From contig JBBQPM010000107.1 of the NCBI GenBank assembly GCA_038217425.1, positions 1-23,168 on the forward strand: a stretch of DNA of 23,168 nucleotides. The letters run 5' to 3'. The notes beneath the pieces are model-generated. The model was not told the DNA's origin and did no database searches. It worked only from the letters and a program-made list of their open reading frames with translations. Position 1 is the stretch's first letter, and each line of letters starts with the position of its first letter. Of the stretch, positions 8,147-17,253 are shown piece after piece. This DNA is from JAIEPT01 sp038217425 (GTDB lineage Bacteria; Planctomycetota; Planctomycetia; Gemmatales; Gemmataceae). A program made the translations under genes and the position numbers.

Positions 8147-9024
8147 TGACGCGCCTGGCTCATGTCAGCGACGTCCATGTCGCCATTGCTCGGCCGGGAT
8201 GGTCGATGCGGGATGTGTTCAGCAAACGCACGACCTCCTGGCTCAACCTGAAACTCGCGGGCCGAGGTCGGCGCTTCGCCCAGGCGGAACCGATCCTGAA
8301 CGCCTTTCGCGCCGACGTCCAGGAGCGCGGCTCGCACGTCGTTTTTTCCGGCGACGCCACCGCGCTGGGCTTCCCCTCGGAAATTCGCCGGGCCGCGGAA
8401 TTGTTCTACGTTGAGCATCTCCCGGGCCTCGCCGTGCCCGGCAATCACGATTACTGCACGCGCCGCGCCGAACAGTGCGGCGTCTTCGAACACGCGTTCG
8501 CTCCCTGGCTCAAGGGGGAGCGCGTCGACGACCATATCTATCCGTTCGCGCAGAATGCGGGAGGATATTGGCTCGTGGCCGTCAATAGCGCCCGCGGCAA
8601 TCGCCTGTTCTGGGACGCGAGCGGCGGCGTCGACGCCGCGCAGTGCGCGCGTCTGCGTCGACTGTTTGAGCAACTCCCTGCCGGCCCGCGCATCCTGGTC
8701 ACGCATTACCCGATCGCCCGACACGACGGCCGACCCGAACGCGGGGCGCACGGCTTGGTCAATTTGCCGCAGGTGCTCGAAATCGCCCGCGCGGGGGGCG
8801 TCGCCCTCTGGTTACACGGACATCGGCACGGGTTCTACGTCTTGCGCGAACCGGCCGGCGCGGGCTTCCCCGCCATCTGCGCCGGCAGCGCCACGGAGAC
8901 GGGCTGCGTCTCGTACGGCGAATACACCTTGACCGGAACGCACTTATCCGGAGCGCGACGCGAGTACGATTCGCACGTGAAAGCATTTCGCGAGGCGGAG
9001 CAATTCGAGTTGCAACTCGGATGA
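8146..9024 (+). CDS. Calcineurin-like metallophosphoesterase
   Basis: The protein has 292 residues and carries the complete metallophosphoesterase signature in order: DVH (D9, H11), GD (D70), GNHD (N100, H101), THYP (H187) and GHRH (H226, H228). These residues bind two metal ions and act on phosphate esters, phosphodiesters or pyrophosphates. No signal peptide is visible, so it is probably cytoplasmic. The start overlaps the preceding small secreted gene by one base, which argues for coupling and against the longer open frame beginning at 8077. The stop is 14 nt from the convergent stop of the next gene. The substrate cannot be deduced; nucleotide-sugar pyrophosphatases and cyclic-nucleotide phosphodiesterases share this layout. 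Confidence 0.9.
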   Translation: MTRLAHVSDVHVAIARPGWSMRDVFSKRTTSWLNLKLAGRGRRFAQAEPILNAFRADVQERGSHVVFSGDATALGFPSEIRRAAELFYVEHLPGLAVPGNHDYCTRRAEQCGVFEHAFAPWLKGERVDDHIYPFAQNAGGYWLVAVNSARGNRLFWDASGGVDAAQCARLRRLFEQLPAGPRILVTHYPIARHDGRPERGAHGLVNLPQVLEIARAGGVALWLHGHRHGFYVLREPAGAGFPAICAGSATETGCVSYGEYTLTGTHLSGARREYDSHVKAFREAEQFELQLG

Positions 9025-9038
9025 TTCGGGGCGCACAA

Positions 9039-10634
9039 TTAATTCCCCCGCTTGATCGCCTCGATATTCGCGAGGAACGTGAGAATTCTGAGATGTCCGC
9101 GGAAGGAGAGTTCCAGCGCGTCGCCGCCGGCAAGGCGGAGCGAGACGCGGTCCGTGCCGCGCGGGTCGCCTTCCCAGGTCTGATGGGCGGCCTTGCGCTC
9201 GTTGTCGGGAAATAGCCGGGCGAGGTGCGCCAGCGAGACTTCCGCCTGAAAGACGGCGCCGGGCTTGGTCGCCTGGACGGCGAGCGTCTCTTTGAGGCGA
9301 TTGCTGCCGTCGGGATCCCCGAGAATCCAGAGCGTGTCCTTTTGGACGGCGAGTTGCACTTCGATCTTTTCACCGAGCGCCTCGGCGAGGTACGCGGGCC
9401 GTCCAGCGGTGAGGCCACGGAACGATTTCTGGGCGCCGTCCTTTTTCGCTTCGATCTGGAAGAGCAACTTGGCCGGTAACGGCACGACCTTGTAGATCTC
9501 TTCAAACGACGCTTCGATGCCGGCGCCATCGGCGAGGTCCATGCCGGCGGCGACGCGGTACTGTCCCTGATTGTCGGGACCCACTAACACGACGCCAAGG
9601 TCAAGTCGGCCCTGTTTGATAGTCGGTTTCCAGGCGTCGAACGTTTGACCGATGAGCTCCTGCTCCGCAGCGGCGGTCTTTCCCTTGAGCGCTTGCGTTT
9701 TCGCTTCGTCAAACATTACCTGCAAGACCGGCTTCAACGTTTCAGGGACCGGGGCGTGCAGCACGACGCTGGCGGCCGACTTGTCCGCGAGCGCCGCGAA
9801 GCGGCTGGGCCGGGACTCCAGCGCCTTGATCTGCTTTGCAAACTCCGAACCGTCCGCGCCCTTCCACACGAGCTTGGCCGACACTTCCTCGGCTTTTTTG
9901 TCGAGATCGAGGTTCAGCGTGAAACTCGCCGCCCCCTTCGCGAATACGGCGAAATTCTGAGACGCGAAATCGAGCAGCGCGAAGCGTAATTTCCGTTGCA
10001 ACTCCTGCTCGAACGGCATCTCCTTCTCGCGTTCCTTTGTCAATCCTTTCTCGATCGCGTCCATGGCGTACTGGCGCAGCGCGTCGGGCGCCGAGGTGAG
10101 ATCGACGTTGACCGAGAGAACCGACGTCTCGGCGCCGGCGAGGATTTTGTCGGGCGCGAGGAGCTTCTTGGGGTTGAGATTGTCGCGGTTCTTGCCGGTG
10201 ACGTAGAGGTGTTTATGAGCGACGCGGACGTAGAGGTCGAACTCAAGGTCCGAGTTGGGGATGCCCAGGAGGTACGATCCGTCGGGCTGACGATTGGGCT
10301 TGATGAAGAAATTGCCGAGCGTGTTGAAGAACGTGAGTTCGTCGGCGAGGGGGAGCATCAGGACAATGGGGCTATCCTCGGGGCGCTCGGCCGGGAGGAT
10401 GTAGCCGCCGATCGGCTTTTTCAGATCCAGACCGGAACCTTCCAGGAAGGTGATGCCTTCGTCGAGTTTGTCGGCTTCTTCGAGTTTGTTGGCGTATTTG
10501 AGCACATACCGGAAGTCGGCGACGAGCCCTTCGATCGATTTGACGCGGGCCGTGACGAGCGGTTTGACATCCTGGGCGTAGAGCGTTTGGGGTAGAACCA
10601 GGGCCAGGGTCAGCAGGCAGCAGCGTCCCCACAT
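9039..10634 (-). CDS. Large secreted protein of unknown function
   Basis: The protein has 531 residues with a signal peptide (MWGRCCLLTLALVLPQTLYA, cleavage near residue 20). I do not recognise the family. The chain has repeated features of a long periplasmic protein: a PIGGYILPAERPEDSPIVLM segment near 75-94, two charged helical stretches (about 190-225 and 320-345) and C-terminal strands. The general style resembles DUF3352-like exported proteins of planctomycetes, but no motif proves it. The start has GAGGAG with about 6 nt spacing. It lies 142 nt downstream of sppA on the same strand, with a post-stop palindrome between, so it could be co-transcribed or have its own promoter. It converges with the metallophosphoesterase gene. 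Confidence 0.8.
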   Translation of the reverse strand: MWGRCCLLTLALVLPQTLYAQDVKPLVTARVKSIEGLVADFRYVLKYANKLEEADKLDEGITFLEGSGLDLKKPIGGYILPAERPEDSPIVLMLPLADELTFFNTLGNFFIKPNRQPDGSYLLGIPNSDLEFDLYVRVAHKHLYVTGKNRDNLNPKKLLAPDKILAGAETSVLSVNVDLTSAPDALRQYAMDAIEKGLTKEREKEMPFEQELQRKLRFALLDFASQNFAVFAKGAASFTLNLDLDKKAEEVSAKLVWKGADGSEFAKQIKALESRPSRFAALADKSAASVVLHAPVPETLKPVLQVMFDEAKTQALKGKTAAAEQELIGQTFDAWKPTIKQGRLDLGVVLVGPDNQGQYRVAAGMDLADGAGIEASFEEIYKVVPLPAKLLFQIEAKKDGAQKSFRGLTAGRPAYLAEALGEKIEVQLAVQKDTLWILGDPDGSNRLKETLAVQATKPGAVFQAEVSLAHLARLFPDNERKAAHQTWEGDPRGTDRVSLRLAGGDALELSFRGHLRILTFLANIEAIKRGN

Positions 10635-10717
10635 GGGAATCTCCTCGCGGGTCGGGGAAAGGCGTCGATGGTACGAGAGATACCCGGGGAGGGGGCGAAA
10701 GTTTCAAACGTCGAATT

Positions 10718-10771
10718 GAGCCGCAGCGCAAGCAAGGTTAGGCGCCGCACCCTTGCTGGCGCTGCGGGCTC
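10718..10771. repeat. Post-stop palindrome, family B (copy 1, imperfect)
   Basis: Arms of 20-21 nt at 10718-10737 and 10751-10771 pair with one bulged base and one mismatch around a 13-nt loop. The arm core is GCAGCGCAAGCAAGG. It starts 5 nt after the sppA stop. The sequence is closely related to the perfect copy at 14731-14784, and this copy has decayed slightly. Confidence 0.85.
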
Positions 10772-10776
10772 CTGGA

Positions 10777-12597
10777 TTACTTCATCTCAACGGCGAACGG
10801 CAGCATCATCCAGACGCGGTCGTTGCGCATTTGCCACATGCCTTCGAGTTGCTGGAAGTGCCGGCGCAGCTCGGGAGTCAGCGCCAGTTTACGCATGTCA
10901 GGAGACATCATCGCGGAGACGCCGAACCCTTCGCCGTCGAGGAGCGCGTCAATGAAACTGCGCGGCTTGGGGAGAATCAAGTAATCGACGTCGGCATCGC
11001 GGTCCAGGCCGCCCTGGACCTTGGCCTCGGCGATGGCGTCGTCGAACCCGCCCAGTTCGTCGATCAGTCCCTTTTCCTTGGCCTGACGTCCGGTCCAGAT
11101 GCGGCCGTCGGCGAGTTTGCGGAGCTGCTCCATGTTGAAGATCTTGCCGGCATTCTTGCGGCCCTCGATCGCCTTGGTCAGAAATTGATCGTACACCTCG
11201 ACCATCAACTTCTTCATGGCGACTTTCTCGCTCGGCGCGAAGACGTCGCTGCTGTTGAGCAGGCCCGAGTTCTTGCCGAAGGCGATGGTGTCGGTGGTGA
11301 TGCCGATCTTGTCGTAGAGTCCCTTGGTGGCGAGTTTGCCGCTGATGACGCCGATGGAACCGGTGAGGGTGCCGGGGTCGGCGAAGATCTTTTTCGCGGA
11401 CATGCAGATGTAGTATCCGCCGCTGGCGGCGACATCGGACATGCTGGCGACGACGGGCTTTTTGCAGTTCTTGAGCTCGTTCCAGATGAGATCGCTGGCC
11501 AGCGCCGAGCCGCCGCCGCTATCGACGCGCAGCACGATTGCGCGCACTTTCGGGTCGGCGTCCGCCTGGCGAATCGCTTCGATCATGGTCGTGGAGCCGA
11601 TGGTCGTGCCGCCGAAAATCGACGACGAGCTTTTGCCGGTATGGATGCTGCCGACGGCGTAGATGAGGGCGATGCGGTCCGACTTGCCGGTGAGCGACGT
11701 CTTCGTGGGAGCCAAGAGTTTGAGGAGGGCGAAGGGATTGGAGAAGTCGAGGTCGGCCGCCTTTTGCTTGCCGTAGTCCTTTTGGATCTTGAGTTCGTCG
11801 CCGCCGAGGTCTTTCAAGATCTGTTTCTCGAATTCCTTGACGTACGCGATGTTGTCGATGAGCCCCGCTTTCTTCGCTTGCTGCGCGGAGAACATGCCGT
11901 CGTCGATGAGCTTGCGGACGTCGTCGGTCGAAAGATCCTTGGCCTTCTTGCGCGAGGACTGAATCGAGCCAATGTAGTTGTGGAGGAAGAAATCTTCGAG
12001 GACCGTCTTGAGCTGCGACTTGGCCTCGGGGCTAGCTTTCTCGTTGGTGAACATTTCGCCCGCGGACTTGAAATCGCCCATGGTGATGAAGTCGGCGCGG
12101 ATGCCGAGCTTTTCCAGGAGGTTCTTGAAGTAGAGCATTTCCGCGCGCATGCCGACGACGATCAGGAAGCCCGAGGGGGGCATGCAGACCTTGTCGGCTT
12201 CGATGGCGACGAGGTAGTCCTTGGCCGCCCCGTCTTCGACGTAAGCGTAGACCTTCTTGCCAGACTTGCGGAAGTCGGCGAGGGTCTTGCGGAGTTCGTC
12301 CATCTTGGCCCAACCGATTTGCAGACCGTCGACGTGGAGATAGAGCGCCTTGACGTTGGGATCTTTCTGGGCTTTCTGGATGCGTTCGAGTTTGGTCTTG
12401 AAGTTTTCGCCCATGGCGCCGAAGAGGGGATCGTTGGCGACGGGGGTTTCGTCGATGTCGCCGGAGAGGCGGATGTGGGCGATGGAGGTGATTTTCTTTT
12501 CGCCTGACTTCTCCCCCTTGGGCGCGTCGTCGGCGGCCAAGGAAACGGTGAGAACAAAACAGGCCGCGAAGGCCAGTTTAAAAACGACGCGAAGCAT
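10777..12597 (-). CDS. sppA: Signal peptide peptidase SppA, long (67K) type
   Basis: This is a serine protease of family S49 with 606 residues, in the tandem-domain form. An N-terminal signal sequence or anchor spans residues 1-21. The catalytic lysine is very probably K177 in GDFKSAGE, in the N-terminal domain, and the nucleophile S392 lies in DVAASGGYYI in the C-terminal domain. This matches the Lys/Ser dyad split across the two domains of E. coli SppA. The segment VDSGGGSALASDLIW (359-373) is another S49 hallmark. SppA degrades leftover signal peptides and some membrane proteins at the periplasmic face. The start has GGAGA about 7 nt upstream, and a good promoter lies just beyond. Confidence 0.95.
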   Translation of the reverse strand: MLRVVFKLAFAACFVLTVSLAADDAPKGEKSGEKKITSIAHIRLSGDIDETPVANDPLFGAMGENFKTKLERIQKAQKDPNVKALYLHVDGLQIGWAKMDELRKTLADFRKSGKKVYAYVEDGAAKDYLVAIEADKVCMPPSGFLIVVGMRAEMLYFKNLLEKLGIRADFITMGDFKSAGEMFTNEKASPEAKSQLKTVLEDFFLHNYIGSIQSSRKKAKDLSTDDVRKLIDDGMFSAQQAKKAGLIDNIAYVKEFEKQILKDLGGDELKIQKDYGKQKAADLDFSNPFALLKLLAPTKTSLTGKSDRIALIYAVGSIHTGKSSSSIFGGTTIGSTTMIEAIRQADADPKVRAIVLRVDSGGGSALASDLIWNELKNCKKPVVASMSDVAASGGYYICMSAKKIFADPGTLTGSIGVISGKLATKGLYDKIGITTDTIAFGKNSGLLNSSDVFAPSEKVAMKKLMVEVYDQFLTKAIEGRKNAGKIFNMEQLRKLADGRIWTGRQAKEKGLIDELGGFDDAIAEAKVQGGLDRDADVDYLILPKPRSFIDALLDGEGFGVSAMMSPDMRKLALTPELRRHFQQLEGMWQMRNDRVWMMLPFAVEMK

Positions 12598-12635
12598 GAG
12601 AGATTCTCCGTTGGGTGAGATACGACTTCCATCCG

Positions 12636-12665
12636 AGTGTACGAGAGAAGGGTCGAGCGGGTCAA
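12636..12665 (-). promoter_or_regulatory. Sigma-70-type promoter of sppA
   Basis: On the minus strand TTGACC (12660-12665) and TACACT (12636-12641) are separated by 18 nt. The start of transcription would fall near 12629, leaving a leader of about 30 nt that includes the GGAGA ribosome binding site. It matches the -35 of the ACT-gene promoter exactly. Confidence 0.65.
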
Positions 12666-12832
12666 GCGGATTGCCCCCGTGGGCGAGCTAAAGCGCCGAG
12701 CCGATGATTTTACGCAGACGGGCGGAGCGGAGTCTGTTTATTTTCCGTGGCCGGAAAAGGCTTGACTTCCGCGGGGCCAAACCCGACGCTAAGGAGGAAA
12801 TCGAATCGACGTCATACTCCGATGAGGCATCC

Positions 12833-14713
12833 ATGATATCTCCGTTCCGCTGGCGCCTGCTGGGCCTGTGTCTTCTCCTTGCAACCTCGCCCGTTTCCGC
12901 TCAGGCGAAGAAGCTTCCGTATCCCTCTCCCGCGGAGTTCCAAAAAGTCAACGCGCTCTATCAGGAGATCTTTGCCGCGGATTTGGCCGCCGCCAAGGCC
13001 CCCGCCGACCGCGCCAAGCTCGCGCAATTCCTGTCCGGACAGCTCCGCGAGAATCGTGATGAACCTGTCCAGACCGCGTTCTTGCTCGAGCAGATCATCA
13101 ATCTCGCCACGCAGGGAGGCGACGTTTTCCTGGCGCTCTCGGCGCTCGAGGATCTCGACAAGCTCTTCGCCATCGACGCGGCGCAGATGAAGGTCAAGCT
13201 GCTCACTTCCGCCGCCGCGAGCGCGCCAGGCCCCGAGTCCGCCAAGATCCTCGTCGATCTCGCGCTCGGCATGGTTCAGGAGACGCTCGACGCCGGGCAG
13301 TATCCGCAAGCGGCAGCGTTCGCCCGAATCGCGGAATTGGCGGCCGACCGCACCGGGCTCGACAACGTCGTCGTCCAGGTCAAGCAGCGTCGGCAATGGG
13401 TCGACGCGATTCATCAGGGACACCAAAGGCTCGGCGGAGCGATTGAGGCGCTCAAGAAGAATCCGCAGGACGGCCCCGCCAACGCCGTCGCCGGGCTCTT
13501 CTTCGGCCCCTTGCGCGGCCAATGGGACAAAGGCATCCCCCTGCTCGCCAATGCCACGCCCGGCCCGCTGCAAGAACTCGCCCGCAAGGACGACGCCAAG
13601 CCAACCGCGACCAAGGATCAACTCGCCCTCGGCAACGAATGGTGGAACCTGGCCCAGAACGAAAAAGATCCGGTCCTCGCCTGGGGTTTCCAGAGCCGGT
13701 CCGCCTACTGGTACGACCTGGCCGTCGCGCAGCTTTCCGGTTTGCATCGCGCCCTGGCCCTACGCCGCATTGACCTCGTGCAGCAGCGCTCGGTCGGTTT
13801 CCTGCGCACCCAGACGCTGCCGATCCAGGTCGGCGAAATCAAAAAATGGGACGCGGGGACGGAACAGATCAAGGCGGTCGCCTTCTCCGGCGACGGCCGA
13901 TTCGTCATCTCCGCCGGCATGGATAAGGCAGTTCACGTGTGGGAGTTGCCCGGGCTGAAAGAAGAGAAAGTCCTGAACGGGCACACCAACCAGATTTATT
14001 CGATCGCCGTCCATCCGCTGCAGCGTCAGGTCTTCTCGGGGAGTTGGGATCGCTTCGTTATCGCCTGGGATTTGCGCACTGGCAAAGAGTTGCAGCGCTT
14101 CACGCACGAGAAAGACGTCAACGGCATCGCCCTATCGCGCGACGGCAGCAAGCTCCTCGCCGGCTGCGACGACAAGAACGCGTACCTCTGGAACACGACC
14201 ACGGGTAAGCTGCTGAAGTCGTTCCCCGGGCACAGCGGCTTTGTCCTCGCCACCGCGTTTTCGCCGAACGACCGTTACCTCGCCACGGGGGGCAACGACC
14301 GTTTCGCCAAGGTCTGGAACGCCGACACCGGCGACCTGATCACGACCTTCTCGCAGCATCAAACGTCCGCGATCACCGGCCTGGTCTTCACGCCCGATAG
14401 CCGATACGTGGTCTCGTGCGGCGACGAAACGCCCCGGATGTGGGACGCCCTGAGCGGCAAGGAGATCCAGAAGTTCGTGGGACACGACCGCATCGTGACG
14501 GCGATCGCGCTGTCGCCCGACGGCAAACGGCTCCTCACCGGCAGCGACGACAACAGCATCCGCGTCTGGGAAGTCGCCACCGGTAAACAGATCCACCGCT
14601 TCGACGGCCACACCGATTACGTGACCAGCGTGAAATTCTCGCGCGACGGCTTGCTGGCGCTCTCCGGCAGCCGCGACCGCACGGTCCGCATCTGGGGCAT
14701 TCCGTACCGGTAG
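12833..14713 (+). CDS. Secreted WD40 protein with seven blades
   Basis: The protein has 626 residues. A signal peptide spans about residues 1-25 (MISPFRWRLLGLCLLLATSP and on). A helical region follows (about 30-330), rich in Ala and Leu and probably TPR-like. From about residue 337 to the end there are seven WD40 repeats of about 42 residues, most ending in a Trp-containing strand (VHVWEL, VIAWDL, AYLWNT, AKVWNA, PRMWDA, IRVWEV, VRIWGI). Seven blades make a complete closed propeller. The start was chosen for its signal peptide and GAGG 5 nt upstream. A stronger AAGGAGG at 12791-12797 has no usable start codon at the right distance. A possible promoter is TTGACT (12762-12767), 17 nt before GACGCT. 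Role unknown; a scaffold is the natural guess. Confidence 0.88.
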   Translation: MISPFRWRLLGLCLLLATSPVSAQAKKLPYPSPAEFQKVNALYQEIFAADLAAAKAPADRAKLAQFLSGQLRENRDEPVQTAFLLEQIINLATQGGDVFLALSALEDLDKLFAIDAAQMKVKLLTSAAASAPGPESAKILVDLALGMVQETLDAGQYPQAAAFARIAELAADRTGLDNVVVQVKQRRQWVDAIHQGHQRLGGAIEALKKNPQDGPANAVAGLFFGPLRGQWDKGIPLLANATPGPLQELARKDDAKPTATKDQLALGNEWWNLAQNEKDPVLAWGFQSRSAYWYDLAVAQLSGLHRALALRRIDLVQQRSVGFLRTQTLPIQVGEIKKWDAGTEQIKAVAFSGDGRFVISAGMDKAVHVWELPGLKEEKVLNGHTNQIYSIAVHPLQRQVFSGSWDRFVIAWDLRTGKELQRFTHEKDVNGIALSRDGSKLLAGCDDKNAYLWNTTTGKLLKSFPGHSGFVLATAFSPNDRYLATGGNDRFAKVWNADTGDLITTFSQHQTSAITGLVFTPDSRYVVSCGDETPRMWDALSGKEIQKFVGHDRIVTAIALSPDGKRLLTGSDDNSIRVWEVATGKQIHRFDGHTDYVTSVKFSRDGLLALSGSRDRTVRIWGIPYR

Positions 14714-14730
14714 ACTTCGCGCTGCCGCGG

Positions 14731-14784
14731 GAGCCCGCAGCGCAAGCAAGGATCGAATTTCGTCCTTGCTTGCGCTGCGGGCTC
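14731..14784. repeat. Post-stop palindrome, family B (copy 2, perfect)
   Basis: Perfect 22-bp arms at 14731-14752 and 14763-14784 flank a 10-nt loop. The arm core is GAGCCCGCAGCGCAAGCAAG. It starts 17 nt after the stop of the WD40 gene and lies between convergent genes, a natural place for a bidirectional terminator. Confidence 0.92.
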
Positions 14785-14852
14785 TGTCAGATTACTGTCA
14801 ATCGATTAATTATTGGTGCGCAGCGCCGCTAAACCAGACGAAAGCGTCCGGC

Positions 14853-15743
14853 CTACCGGAAAAATGGTAACGTCACGACTTGCGCCGATCGCCCCGCTAC
14901 CGTGACGGCCGTCCCCGGTTCGCTGGAGCCTCGCTTGAGATACGCCAGGGCGATCACGCCATGCCGCGGCGAAACCACAGACGACGTCACGAGCCCAACC
15001 TCCACGCCCCCGGCCAGTGCCTTCGTGCCGGCCTCGAGCGCCTCGGGTCCGTCGATGCGCAACCCGCGCAGCAGGCGATTGACCTGGCCGCGGTCGCGGG
15101 CCATCACGATCGGTTCCTGCCCCAGGTAGCAGCCCTTCGCGTAACTGATCGCCTGCGGAATGCGGTCGACTTCGACGACGAAACGCTGCTCGTCCATGTC
15201 CTTGCCCACGAGCGGTAGCCCCGATTCGACCCGCAGAATCTCCCATGCGGGATCGTCCGCGAACGTCAAACCCAAAGCCCGCGCCGCGTCCGGTCGCAGC
15301 ACGACCGCGACGCCCGGCATGATCCCCTCGCGCCGCACGAAGCCCTCCTGGCCCGGAATCGGCATATGCTGCCAGGGCGCCAGATCCGCCAGCGAAACGC
15401 CGAGCATCTGCTCAACCGCGGCATCTTCGCCCGTGCACCGCAGCAACGACCATTCCCGGGTGCGATCCGTCAACTCGACCTGTTCGCTGATGAGGTAGTG
15501 ATTGAGATGTTGCAGAATGCGCGGGCCTTGTTCGGGCGTCGCCTCGAGCAACAAGAGGTCGGGCGTGAGACAATTCGCGATGCCGTGCGCGACGACACGG
15601 GCCTTGTTGGTCGTCAGGAAAAATTCGCAGCCCGCGCCGGGCGTGAGGTTCTTGACGTCGTTGGTTGCCAAGTTATGGAGGAACATGCGCGCCTCCGGCC
15701 CAGCCAACTCGATCTTGCTCCAGGGACTATGGTCGAACCACAT
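14853..15743 (-). CDS. ygfZ: YgfZ/GcvT-like folate-binding protein
   Basis: The protein has 296 residues and belongs to the GcvT-fold YgfZ family. The diagnostic motif KGCYLGQE lies at 203-210 and contains the conserved cysteine C205. YgfZ uses tetrahydrofolate and helps to keep certain Fe-S enzymes, such as the tRNA methylthiotransferase MiaB, active. The N-terminal GcvT-type region (LAGPEARMFLHNLATNDV) is also clear. The start is 9 nt after the DUF1501 stop, with only a weak ribosome binding site, so translation is probably coupled to the gene before it. It is the last gene of a minus-strand run that also holds a ferredoxin. The stop codon falls in a short GC-rich hairpin (14847-14860), a possible weak terminator. 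Confidence 0.93.
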   Translation of the reverse strand: MWFDHSPWSKIELAGPEARMFLHNLATNDVKNLTPGAGCEFFLTTNKARVVAHGIANCLTPDLLLLEATPEQGPRILQHLNHYLISEQVELTDRTREWSLLRCTGEDAAVEQMLGVSLADLAPWQHMPIPGQEGFVRREGIMPGVAVVLRPDAARALGLTFADDPAWEILRVESGLPLVGKDMDEQRFVVEVDRIPQAISYAKGCYLGQEPIVMARDRGQVNRLLRGLRIDGPEALEAGTKALAGGVEVGLVTSSVVSPRHGVIALAYLKRGSSEPGTAVTVAGRSAQVVTLPFFR

Positions 15744-15752
15744 GCGCTCATC

Positions 15753-17216
15753 TCAGGCTAAAAGTTGCGGCACGACTCGGCCCGCGACGTCCGTCAAACG
15801 GAAATCGCGGCCCTGGAAGCGGTACGTCAGACGCAGGTGATCCATACCGAAGAGGTGCAGGATCGTCGCGTGCAGGTCGTTGATGTGGACGGGATCTCGG
15901 GTGACGCCCCAGCCGAGATCGTCGGTGGCGCCGTGGATGTGGCCCGGCTTGATGCCGCCGCCAGCCGCCCAGACCGTGAAGGCGAACGGATGATGGTCTC
16001 GGCCGGTGACGTTGGTCGAGCCGCCGCGGTTCTCGCCCAGCGGCGTTCGGCCGAACTCCGTAAGCCAAAGCACCAGGGTCGTATCGAGGAGCCCGCGCCG
16101 CTTGAGATCCTTGAGCAACGCCGCGACCGGCTGGTCGGCCATCATGCAGTTGTGCGTGAGTTCATTGTTGAGGTTGCTGTGATGATCCCACGAGGCGTGG
16201 TAGAGGCTGACGAAACGCACGCCGCGCTCGATGAGCCGACGCGCCAGGAGACAGTTGGTGGAGAACTGCCGAAATTGTCCGTAGCCGCCGCCGCGACTCG
16301 CCGTGATTCGGGGTTCTTCGCGGTCGATGCCGTAATCGTCGAGGGTTTTACGGGTTTCGCCGGCGAGGTCGATGAGATCCGGGGCCGCCGATTGCATGCG
16401 GAAGGCGAGTTCGTACGCGGCGATTCGGCTGTTGATCTCGGGATCGCCGATCTGTTGCTGCCGCTGGGCGTTGAGGGTTCGCAGGGCTTCGATGGTGCGC
16501 TGCTGCATCTGCGTGTCGAGGCCCGCGGGATTGGTGAGATTGAGGACCGGCTCGCCTTGATTGCGGAACAAGACGCCGGCATACGTCGTCGGCAGGAACC
16601 CGCTCGACCAGTTCGACGTGCCGCCGCTCGTGCCCCGACCCGCGTTGAGCACGACGTAGCCTGGCAAGTTGCGCGATTCGCTCCCCAGCCCGTAATTGAG
16701 CCAGGCGCCCATCGACGGCCGGCCGAACATCGGCATGCCGGTGTGCATGAAGAGCTGGCCCGGATGGTGGTTGAACGACTCCGTGTGCATCGAGCGAATC
16801 CAGCAAATGTCGTCGGCACACGTCCCCAGGTGCGGCAGCAGATCCGAGAGGTCCATGCCGCATTGGCCATGCTTGCGAAAGCGGCGCGGGCTGCCGAGGA
16901 GTCGTGCGGTCGCCTTTTGCAGGAACGCGAAGCGGACGTTCTCGGTCATAGAGTCGGGAAGCTTTTGGCCGTGCAGTTGATTGAGCCGGGGCTTGGGATC
17001 GAAGAGATCGATCTGGCTCGGCGCCCCTTCGAGATAGATGAGGATGCACTGCTTCGCCTTGGGGGCGAAGTGAGGCGTTTTGGGCGCGAGCGGATCGGCG
17101 GGATCGTTCGCCAGGAGTCGATCGTCCTTGAGGAGCGAGGCGAGGGCGAGCGACCCGATGCCGCTGGCGCTGGTGCAGAGGAAATTGCGACGGGCTTGCT
17201 GAATGAAAGGGAGCAT
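15753..17216 (-). CDS. Tat-exported DUF1501 protein (sulfatase-like fold)
   Basis: The protein has 487 residues. The N-terminus RRNFLCTSASGIGSLALASL is a twin-arginine type export signal. The rest follows the planctomycete DUF1501 family, a relative of the alkaline phosphatase/sulfatase superfamily: APSQIDLFDPKP (near 66-77), SFNHHPGQLFMHTG (about 150), SWDHHSNL (about 340) and TEFGRTP with GRDHHPFAFTVWAAGGG (about 390-420). In planctomycetes this family usually sits next to a DUF1549/DUF1553 cytochrome-like gene. That partner is absent here, and ferredoxin and ygfZ are the neighbours instead. The start at 17216 has GGAG with 6-nt spacing; the frame is open for nine more codons without one. 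Biochemical role unknown. Confidence 0.92.
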   Translation of the reverse strand: MLPFIQQARRNFLCTSASGIGSLALASLLKDDRLLANDPADPLAPKTPHFAPKAKQCILIYLEGAPSQIDLFDPKPRLNQLHGQKLPDSMTENVRFAFLQKATARLLGSPRRFRKHGQCGMDLSDLLPHLGTCADDICWIRSMHTESFNHHPGQLFMHTGMPMFGRPSMGAWLNYGLGSESRNLPGYVVLNAGRGTSGGTSNWSSGFLPTTYAGVLFRNQGEPVLNLTNPAGLDTQMQQRTIEALRTLNAQRQQQIGDPEINSRIAAYELAFRMQSAAPDLIDLAGETRKTLDDYGIDREEPRITASRGGGYGQFRQFSTNCLLARRLIERGVRFVSLYHASWDHHSNLNNELTHNCMMADQPVAALLKDLKRRGLLDTTLVLWLTEFGRTPLGENRGGSTNVTGRDHHPFAFTVWAAGGGIKPGHIHGATDDLGWGVTRDPVHINDLHATILHLFGMDHLRLTYRFQGRDFRLTDVAGRVVPQLLA

Positions 17217-17253
17217 GACGATCTCCAGGTGGGATGCCGTCATTCTACACGAG

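Noticed and set aside
10753..12507. A 584-codon open frame on the plus strand opposite sppA
   Set aside because: The minus-strand frame encodes a clear SppA with catalytic residues and a ribosome binding site. The opposite frame is a by-product of GC-rich codon use.
14847..14860. Short hairpin over the ygfZ stop as a terminator
   Set aside because: The stem is only about 5 bp, overlaps the stop codon and has no T-tract after it; too weak to list as a terminator.
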